The notes under the pieces: model-generated
Told to the model about the DNA's origin: nothing
What the model saw: the letters and a program-made list of their open reading frames with translations, nothing else
Databases searched by the model: none
NCBI GenBank assembly: GCA_050694275.1
Contig: JBOGXF010000179.1
Span: 1-7,576 of the forward strand
Reading direction: 5' to 3'
DNA from: JBOGXF01 sp050694275
Lineage (GTDB): Bacteria; Actinomycetota; CADDZG01; WHSQ01
DNA length: 7,576 nucleotides
Shown here: positions 1 to 4,800 of the stretch, in pieces
Layout: each line of letters starts with the position of its first letter
Numbering within the stretch: the first letter of the stretch is position 1
Made by a program: the position numbers and the translations under genes

Positions 1-60
1 TGGTGCGGCTCGGCCGACGCGATCGTCGGCGAACGTCCGGTGTCGGGGGAGTCTGCGTGA
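1..60 (+). CDS. C-terminal end of an unidentified upstream gene (partial)
   Basis: Reading from base 1, the frame is open for 19 codons and ends in TGA at 58-60. This stop overlaps the GTG start of the next gene (57-59) as GTGA, the usual four-base overlap of translationally coupled genes. The visible tail ends in ERPVSGESA and has no motif that I can assign. The only support for it being coding is the open frame and the start/stop overlap, so this is an inference. If it is real, the CaiB-family gene is at least the second gene of an operon. Confidence 0.45.
   Translation, partial: WCGSADAIVGERPVSGESA
45..51 (+). promoter_or_regulatory. Ribosome binding site for the CaiB-family gene
   Basis: GGGGGAG lies five bases before the GTG at 57. 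It favours that start over the more upstream in-frame GTG at 3, which would add 18 arginine-rich residues that do not resemble the family's N-terminus. Confidence 0.6.
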
Positions 61-1235
61 GCGGCCCCCTCGGCGGGGTCCGGGTGCTCGATCTCACGAG
101 GCTTCTTCCCGGAGGCTACGCCACGCTTCTCCTTGCCGATCTCGGTGCCGACGTCCTCAAGGTCGAAGAGCCGGGCAAAGGCGACTACGTCCGCTGGACC
201 CCTCCGATGGTGGGCGATTTCTCGGCCGCGCACGTCGCGCTCAATCGCAACAAGCGCTCGCTGACCCTGAACCTCAAGTCCGACGAGGGCCGCGAGATCT
301 TCGGTTCTCTTGTCGAGCGTCACGATGTTCTGGTCGAGTCTTTTCGGCCGGGCGTGATGGCGCGTCTCGGGGTCGGTTGGAAGGACCTGCGCGCGCGCAA
401 CCCGCGTCTTGTCTACTGCGCGATATCTGGTTACGGGCAGGACGGGCCGCGCGCTCAGACGGCCGGGCACGACGTCAACTACATCGGTTACGCCGGGGTG
501 CTGGGCATCGTCGGTGACGAGGGTGGTCGACCCGTGATCCCGGGAGTTCAGATCGGCGACCTCGCCGGCGGGGGAATGGCTGCGGTCATCTCCATACTCG
601 CCGCGCTCTACCGCCGGGAACAGACGGGGGTAGGGGATTTCTGCGACGTGTCGATGATGGACGGGGTCGTGTCGTGGCTGTCGATCCACGCCGGCGAGTT
701 CGTCGCTACCGGCGTCGAGCCGCAGAGAGGGCGGATGCACTTGTCCGGCGCCTATCTGTGCTACCGCATCTATCCCGCGGCCGACGGCTGGATCAGCGTG
801 GGGGCGCTCGAGCCGCAGTTCTGGGCTGCGTTGTGCGACGCCATCGACCGGCCGGACCTCGCGGGAGACGCGTTCGCGGTGGGGGGCCGGCGCGATGAGG
901 TCGTCGCCGAGCTCGACGCTCTGTTCGCGGGCCGCACCCGCGGCGAGTGGATGAAGCTGTTCGACGGCAAAGATGTCTGCGTCGGGCCGGTCAACGATTT
1001 CGCCGAGGCGCTCGAGGACGAGCAAGCGCGCCATCGAGCGATGATCGTCGACGACGATGTCGCGGGGGTGGGACCATGGAAGCAGGTCGGCAACCCCATA
1101 AAGCTTGCCTCGGCTCCCGGCGACATCGCCCGCCTTCCCCCGCCGGGACTCGGCGAGCACTCGGACGCCGTGCTCGACGAGCTGGGGATCGGTGACCCCG
1201 AGCGCGCGCGGCTCCGGTCCGCCGGCGTGATCTAG
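57..1235 (+). CDS. CaiB/BaiF family CoA-transferase, alpha-methylacyl-CoA racemase-like
   Basis: This is a 392-residue class III CoA-transferase family protein. The N-terminus (GVRVLDLTRLLPGGYATLLLADLGADVLKVE) is the characteristic CoA-binding Rossmann start. Within the family it looks like alpha-methylacyl-CoA racemase, which epimerises 2-methylacyl-CoA esters so that methyl-branched fatty acids can enter beta-oxidation. The three catalytic residues known from the Mycobacterium tuberculosis racemase MCR (H126, D156, E241) have counterparts at H138 (GHDVNY), D168 (GDLAGGG) and E252 (GALEPQF). The spacings are 30 and 84 residues here, against 30 and 85 in MCR. True transferases of the family use a catalytic Asp in a different context. 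MCR has about 360 residues, so this protein is slightly longer. The GTG at 57 was chosen for its ribosome binding site and the overlap with the upstream stop. The stop TAG shares a base with the next gene's start. Family assignment is firm; racemase rather than transferase activity is an inference. Confidence 0.92.
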   Translation: MSGPLGGVRVLDLTRLLPGGYATLLLADLGADVLKVEEPGKGDYVRWTPPMVGDFSAAHVALNRNKRSLTLNLKSDEGREIFGSLVERHDVLVESFRPGVMARLGVGWKDLRARNPRLVYCAISGYGQDGPRAQTAGHDVNYIGYAGVLGIVGDEGGRPVIPGVQIGDLAGGGMAAVISILAALYRREQTGVGDFCDVSMMDGVVSWLSIHAGEFVATGVEPQRGRMHLSGAYLCYRIYPAADGWISVGALEPQFWAALCDAIDRPDLAGDAFAVGGRRDEVVAELDALFAGRTRGEWMKLFDGKDVCVGPVNDFAEALEDEQARHRAMIVDDDVAGVGPWKQVGNPIKLASAPGDIARLPPPGLGEHSDAVLDELGIGDPERARLRSAGVI

Positions 1236-2437
1236 TGCACGCGCAGCTTCCGGATGATGTCGCCGCCGCGCTCGCGCGCGGAGTCGGCGCGTTCCTGCGG
1301 GCCATGCCGACCACAGAGATCCCCGGCCTCCTCAGGCGCTTCCAGAAATTCCGTCCCCAAGGGCTGCCGGCGCACTCGGGGGAGCTGATCGCGGCGCTGG
1401 ACGACAAGGGGCTGCGCGCCCGAATCGTTGAATGGCTCGACGACGAGAAACCGCGCCTGGATAAGAAAGAGGCGGAGCTGCTGCGAATCGCGTGCGAGCG
1501 CCGACACGGGTGGGAGGAGGAGCTCAGATCGCGTCCTCGGGCGCGGCCTCGGCCCAAGAAGAAGCCCGAGGAAACGGAGGCGAGCACGCTCGACCGCGAG
1601 CGAGCCAAGGCGCGCAAGGCGAGAGACGAAGCCCGCCGCGCCAAGGAGGAACGTGACCGAATACGTCGCGACAAGAGGGCTCAGGTCAGCGAGCTCAAGA
1701 CCCAGCTCCAGGAGCTCCGAACGAAGGTCACGCGCGCGGAGAAGAAGGCCCAGGACGCGGAGCGACGCGCGGAGGGGGCCGAGGAACGGCTCGCGCGCGA
1801 ACTGAGAAAGGCGCGCCGAGACGTCGACTCGGCGCGCGCGGCGCGCGACGACTACAGGAGGCGGGCGAGGGACGCCGAGAGGGACGCGAGGTCACTGTCG
1901 CGCCGGGTCTCCGAACTCGAGGCTCGGACGATCCCCCGACGCGCACGGACGCCCCGACGCCCCGCCTCTGCGCCCGAGCCCGACCACCGAACGCCTCTGA
2001 GGGCGCCGCAGGGGCGGCTCGAGGACGCGCCCGAGACGCTCGATGCGTGGCTGTCCGAACCCGCGGTCCATCTCGTCGTCGACGGCTACAACGCCACCAA
2101 GCACGCGACCGGATGGCCCGACGCCCCGCTCGAGCGCCAGCGCGAGCTCCTCGAGCAGAGCGTCACCCGTCTCGTCCGTCGCAAGAAGGCGAAGGCGACG
2201 ATCGTGTGGGACGGCTCGGACATTCCGCCGGGGACGGGCCGGGGGGGCCGGGGGGCGGTGCGGGTCGAGTACTCGGCCCCCGACGAGAGCGCCGACGACC
2301 ACCTCGTGTCCCTGCTCGACCGCCTCAGTCGCCACCCCGTGATCGTGGCGACGAGCGACCGAGAGCTGCAGGAGCGAGCCCGGGCCGAGAGGGCGACGAT
2401 CGCGACCTCGCCGCAGCTCCTCGGCCTCCTGCGCTGA
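1235..2437 (+). CDS. Coiled-coil protein with C-terminal NYN (YacP-like PIN-fold) RNase domain
   Basis: This 400-residue protein has three parts. Residues 1-100 are helical and end in a GWEEEL motif. Residues 115-232 are a long, highly charged coiled coil rich in Arg, Lys, Glu and Ala. After a Pro/Arg-rich linker (233-263), residues 277-400 form a NYN domain of the YacP/Rae1 type. The domain shows DGYN at 283-286, VWDGSD around 326, DESADDH at 350-356 and ATSDREL with D375, which are the acidic residues expected of a metal-dependent RNase pocket. YacP/Rae1 proteins are ribosome-associated mRNA endonucleases in Firmicutes. RNA cleavage here is inferred from the family. The coiled coil probably oligomerises the protein or tethers it to a partner. 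The GTG start overlaps the preceding TAG by one base (TAGTG), so translation is probably coupled to the CaiB-family gene. No strong ribosome binding site is seen. Confidence 0.85.
   Translation: MHAQLPDDVAAALARGVGAFLRAMPTTEIPGLLRRFQKFRPQGLPAHSGELIAALDDKGLRARIVEWLDDEKPRLDKKEAELLRIACERRHGWEEELRSRPRARPRPKKKPEETEASTLDRERAKARKARDEARRAKEERDRIRRDKRAQVSELKTQLQELRTKVTRAEKKAQDAERRAEGAEERLARELRKARRDVDSARAARDDYRRRARDAERDARSLSRRVSELEARTIPRRARTPRRPASAPEPDHRTPLRAPQGRLEDAPETLDAWLSEPAVHLVVDGYNATKHATGWPDAPLERQRELLEQSVTRLVRRKKAKATIVWDGSDIPPGTGRGGRGAVRVEYSAPDESADDHLVSLLDRLSRHPVIVATSDRELQERARAERATIATSPQLLGLLR
2230..2255 (+). other. G-quadruplex-forming motif inside the NYN coding region
   Basis: Four G tracts of 4, 3, 7 and 6 bases (starting at 2230, 2236, 2241 and 2250) are separated by two-base linkers. 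This meets the standard G3+ N1-7 quadruplex pattern on the coding strand, hence also in the mRNA. The tracts encode a Gly/Arg-rich loop between the VWDGSD and DESADDH motifs. A functional role is not shown. Confidence 0.55.
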
Positions 2438-2451
2438 AGCGACGCGAAAAC

Positions 2452-2474
2452 TTGTCGTACTCCGTCTGTAGCGT
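2452..2474 (+). promoter_or_regulatory. Candidate PafBC-type (RecA-independent DNA damage) promoter
   Basis: TTGTCGTAC at 2452-2460, eight bases, then TAGCGT at 2469-2474. The known actinobacterial RecA-independent damage promoter (RecA-NDp, controlled by PafBC) is TTGTCRGTG-N8-TANNNT. The site matches TTGTC, the purine, the exact N8 spacing and the TANNNT box, and differs in the GTG triplet. It sits in the 70-base gap before the small cysteine-motif gene, with transcription expected to start near 2481 and leave a leader of about 27 bases that carries a good ribosome binding site. Other TTGTC sites on the plus strand, at 310, 409, 741 and 3124, lie inside genes and have no TANNNT in register. 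Confidence 0.6.
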
Positions 2475-2494
2475 CCTCGGTGAGTCCCACGAGC

Positions 2495-2502
2495 AAGGGA
2501 GG
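2495..2502 (+). promoter_or_regulatory. Ribosome binding site of the small CxxC gene
   Basis: AAGGGAGG lies five bases before the GTG at 2508. It is the best Shine-Dalgarno match in the window and fixes the start of this short gene. Confidence 0.75.
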
Positions 2503-2507
2503 CCGCC

Positions 2508-2735
2508 GTGAAGATCGACTGCACCGAGTGCGAGATGTACCGGACCGAGCACTGCGACGACTGTCTCGTGACCGCGCTCCTGCATCCGCCGGAGACCCCG
2601 GTCGAGATCGACGAGGCCGACCCGTGCATCGACGCGCTGTCGGGGGCCGGGCTCATCCCGGTGCTCCGGTTCCGCCCCCGAGACGAGGCCTCGCCCGAGC
2701 CGCCCGGGGGCCGCGCCGCTGGCGACGGCGCGTGA
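2508..2735 (+). CDS. Small CxxC-x7-CxxC protein of unknown function, probably zinc-binding
   Basis: This is a 75-residue protein that I do not recognise as a named family. The first 19 residues hold C5, C8, C16 and C19 as CxxC-x7-CxxC, the geometry of a compact zinc site, and a fifth cysteine lies at C40. Residues 20-55 are moderately hydrophobic with an acidic stretch (PVEIDEADP). The tail from about 58 is rich in Pro, Gly, Glu and Arg and is probably disordered. A strong ribosome binding site and a promoter-like element directly upstream, with no competing gene on either strand that makes better sense, support it being real. Promoter similarity suggests induction by DNA damage. It is followed after 45 bases by sepH, which seems to have its own promoter. 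Zinc binding is inferred from cysteine spacing; a redox role for the CxxC pairs is an alternative. Confidence 0.75.
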   Translation: MKIDCTECEMYRTEHCDDCLVTALLHPPETPVEIDEADPCIDALSGAGLIPVLRFRPRDEASPEPPGGRAAGDGA

Positions 2736-2768
2736 TGCGATATCCGCGTTCGGGCAGGTCGCCCCCCG

Positions 2769-2774
2769 TACGAT
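2769..2774 (+). promoter_or_regulatory. -10 box for leaderless sepH transcript
   Basis: TACGAT (TANNNT) ends six bases before the GTG at 2781, so transcription would be expected to start at the initiation codon itself. There is no convincing ribosome binding site upstream of this GTG, which fits leaderless translation. No clear -35 box is seen. Confidence 0.55.
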
Positions 2775-2780
2775 GAGCTT

Positions 2781-3461
2781 GTGGGAGGAAAGGCCAAGCG
2801 CACATCGGTAACGCTCAAACCGGTCGGCGTGAGCGATGACGGCAGAGCGCTGATCCTCGCCCGCCGCGCGGGTGCCAAGCAGGGAGCGTTTCGTCTCGCC
2901 ATCGACCACGCGCTCGTCGCCCAGCTCGAGGTCGCGCGCGATCGCGCCCGGACCGCTCGTCCCGCCGAGGCAGAGGTGCGGCTGCTGCCCCGCCCCATCC
3001 TCGTCGAGAGCAGACTGTCCCCGCGCGAGATTCAGGCACTCCTGCGCCGGGGCCAGAGCGTCGCATCCATTGCCAAGAAAGCCGGCGTCGACGAGGCGTG
3101 GATCGAACGCTTCGAGGGCCCGATTGTCTGGGAGCGCGTCGGAACCGCCCAGCGCGCTCAGAGGGCGACGCTGACCCGGTCGCGCCGCGGGACCTCGAGG
3201 CTTCCGCTCGGCGAGGCGGTGCGCGCCCATCTCAAGCAGCGCCGGGCGGGGCTGACGCCGGAGCAGATAGACGACCGGTGGGACTCGGTGCGGAAGCCGA
3301 AAGGGACCAGGTGGGTCGTTCGCTTCACCTATCCGAGCCGGGGACGCGATCGGGTCGCCGAATGGGACTTCGATCCGGCCACGGGGAAGCTGAACGCCCT
3401 CAACGACCTCGCCGCGGAGATCGGATGGGTCGAGCGTCGCACCCGGCGCAAGGCTCGCTAG
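2781..3461 (+). CDS. sepH: Septation protein SepH (DUF3071)
   Basis: This is a 226-residue protein matching the actinobacterial cell-division regulator SepH, which binds FtsZ and promotes filament assembly at the septum. Residues 10-45 give the family opening (LKPVGVSDDGRALIL, then FRLAID). Residues 79-115 hold the hallmark LSPREIQALLRRGQSVASIAKKAGV followed by RFEGPIVWER, the helix-turn-helix-like segment that in Streptomyces SepH is needed for FtsZ stimulation. Residues 160-210 carry the second conserved part (DDRW, WVVRFTY, AEWDFDP, LNDLA). It is shorter than Streptomyces SepH (about 340 residues) because the long variable C-terminal region is missing; the end is simply basic. The GTG start fits an apparent leaderless promoter. 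The gene lies between the small cysteine protein and the M48 protease with short gaps, each with its own -10 box. Family assignment is confident; cellular role is inferred from characterised homologues. Confidence 0.88.
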   Translation: MGGKAKRTSVTLKPVGVSDDGRALILARRAGAKQGAFRLAIDHALVAQLEVARDRARTARPAEAEVRLLPRPILVESRLSPREIQALLRRGQSVASIAKKAGVDEAWIERFEGPIVWERVGTAQRAQRATLTRSRRGTSRLPLGEAVRAHLKQRRAGLTPEQIDDRWDSVRKPKGTRWVVRFTYPSRGRDRVAEWDFDPATGKLNALNDLAAEIGWVERRTRRKAR

Positions 3462-3470
3462 GGTCCTTAG

Positions 3471-3476
3471 TACGCT
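3471..3476 (+). promoter_or_regulatory. -10 box for leaderless M48 protease transcript
   Basis: TACGCT (TANNNT) ends seven bases before the GTG at 3484, placing the expected transcription start on the initiation codon. The 22-base gap after sepH has no Shine-Dalgarno sequence. No clear -35 box is visible. Confidence 0.5.
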
Positions 3477-3483
3477 CGTTCGC

Positions 3484-4749
3484 GTGACCCTGTTTCGCTC
3501 GCTCGTGGTAATCGGGGCTCTCGGCGTGCTCGCCGCCGCGGCCCTCGCCGTGTTCAGTCGTGCTCCGGCGAGCGTGCGCCTTGCCGAGGCAACTCCCGAG
3601 GCGACCGATCCGTCGCACGGAGCGTCCTTCACCGACGACCAGATCGCCCGCCACGGCCGCTACCGTGCTCCGTCGTACCTATCGCTTGCCCTCAGCATCA
3701 CGGTCGAGATCGCGGTCCTGTTGCTCCTGGCGCGGGGACCGGTCGTGCGGGCGTTCAACGCGACCCGGGAAGTGCCGGGTCGGTGGGTCGTGCAGGCGGT
3801 CATCCTCGCCGCGGTCGTGGTGATCGTCTTGTGGGTTGCGCGCCTACCGCTCTCGTACGTCCGCGGGTTCGCGATGGAGCACGCGTGGGGGCTCTCGACC
3901 CAGGATCTCGTTGGGTGGCTGTCCGACAAGGGCAAGGGGCTCGGGGTCGCGGTCGTGCTGAGCGCGATCGCGGCGATCTCTTTCTTCGGCATCGTGCGGT
4001 GGCAGCCGCGCTGGTGGTGGCTGTGGGGATGGGCCGCGTTCACCGGGCTTACGGCGCTCCTGGTGTTCGTGTATCCGGTGGTGATCGCGCCGCTCTTCAA
4101 TCGCTTCGCGCCCCTCGAGGACGCATCGCTTCGGGCCGGGGTCGTCCGCCTGGCGGAAGAGGCCGGGGTCGAGGTCGACGACGTTTTGGTCATCGACGCA
4201 AGCCGGCGCACCACCGCCGAGAACGCCTACGTCGCCGGGCTGGGCGAGACCAAGCGCGTGGTGCTCTACGACACGCTGATCGCGTCCGGGAGCGATGACG
4301 AGACGTTGTTCGTGGTCGCCCACGAGCTCGGTCACGAGGTCCACGATCACGTCGTCAAGGGCGTCGCGCTCGCGTCTCTCGGCCTGTTCGTCGGGTTTGG
4401 GGCGCTCGCGTGGTTGTCGCATCGACCGGGCATCTGGTCGTGGGGAGGCGCGACCGGCATCGGCGACCTCCGGGCGATCCCACTCCTGCTGCTGTTCGCG
4501 ACCGTCGCGGGGCTGGTGCTGCTGCCGGCGCAAAACGCTCTGTCGCGCCGCTTCGAGCGGCAGGCCGACGAGGTCGCCATCGCGCTGACCGGCGACGCCG
4601 AGACCGCGGTGCGCTCGTTCCGGCGGCTCGCGTTCAGTAACATCGCCGACCTCCGGCCACCCGATGCCGCGGTCGCCATCCTCTACACCCACCCGCCGAT
4701 TCCCGAACGCATAGAGTCCTTTTTGGAACAATCTGGCCGCGCGCCATAG
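3484..4749 (+). CDS. M48 family zinc metalloprotease, Ste24/CAAX protease type
   Basis: This is a 421-residue integral membrane peptidase of the Ste24 type. Seven hydrophobic segments are visible at about 4-24, 66-83, 100-118, 153-171, 181-204, 292-312 and 331-349, as in Ste24 proteases. The zinc site is complete: HELGH at 280-284 between segments five and six, and the third ligand E358 in FERQAD after segment seven. Other family signatures are PLFNRFAPLED (203-213), ENAYVAGLG (246-254) followed by VVLYDTLI, and THPPIPERI (402-410) near the C-terminus. Eukaryotic Ste24 cleaves prenylated CaaX proteins; bacterial members are thought to act in membrane protein quality control, so the substrate here is unknown. 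A loop of about 40 residues (25-65) after the first segment probably faces outside. The GTG start fits a leaderless promoter. The stop at 4747-4749 lies within the -10 box of the next gene's promoter. Confidence 0.93.
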   Translation: MTLFRSLVVIGALGVLAAAALAVFSRAPASVRLAEATPEATDPSHGASFTDDQIARHGRYRAPSYLSLALSITVEIAVLLLLARGPVVRAFNATREVPGRWVVQAVILAAVVVIVLWVARLPLSYVRGFAMEHAWGLSTQDLVGWLSDKGKGLGVAVVLSAIAAISFFGIVRWQPRWWWLWGWAAFTGLTALLVFVYPVVIAPLFNRFAPLEDASLRAGVVRLAEEAGVEVDDVLVIDASRRTTAENAYVAGLGETKRVVLYDTLIASGSDDETLFVVAHELGHEVHDHVVKGVALASLGLFVGFGALAWLSHRPGIWSWGGATGIGDLRAIPLLLLFATVAGLVLLPAQNALSRRFERQADEVAIALTGDAETAVRSFRRLAFSNIADLRPPDAAVAILYTHPPIPERIESFLEQSGRAP

Positions 4750-4752
4750 ACT
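4723..4752 (+). promoter_or_regulatory. Promoter of the acyl-CoA synthetase gene
   Basis: TTGGAA at 4723-4728 and TAGACT at 4747-4752 are separated by 18 bases, a reasonable housekeeping sigma-factor promoter. The -10 box includes the stop codon of the M48 gene. The expected start near 4759 leaves a leader of about 40 bases with a ribosome binding site, so this gene is conventionally translated, unlike the two before it. Confidence 0.5.
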
Positions 4753-4785
4753 GCCGGTAACCAGACCATCCGGTCGGTCGGACTC

Positions 4786-4792
4786 AAGGGGG
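4786..4792 (+). promoter_or_regulatory. Ribosome binding site of the acyl-CoA synthetase gene
   Basis: AAGGGGG lies eight bases before ATG 4801 and five before the adjacent in-frame GTG 4798. Either can serve. ATG is preferred as the stronger start codon, and the difference is one residue. Confidence 0.6.
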
Positions 4793-4800
4793 AATGAGTG

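Noticed and set aside
3..56. Extending the CaiB-family protein to the GTG at 3
   Set aside because: The added residues are Arg-rich and unlike the family N-terminus; GTG 57 has a ribosome binding site and overlaps an upstream stop.
991..1674. Minus-strand Ser/Arg-rich frame across the CaiB/NYN junction
   Set aside because: Ser/Arg-rich composition typical of antisense frames in GC-rich DNA; no start signal.
2325..3632. Long minus-strand frame opposite the NYN end, the CxxC gene and sepH
   Set aside because: It covers three well-supported plus-strand genes and their promoters, and its product shows no family features.
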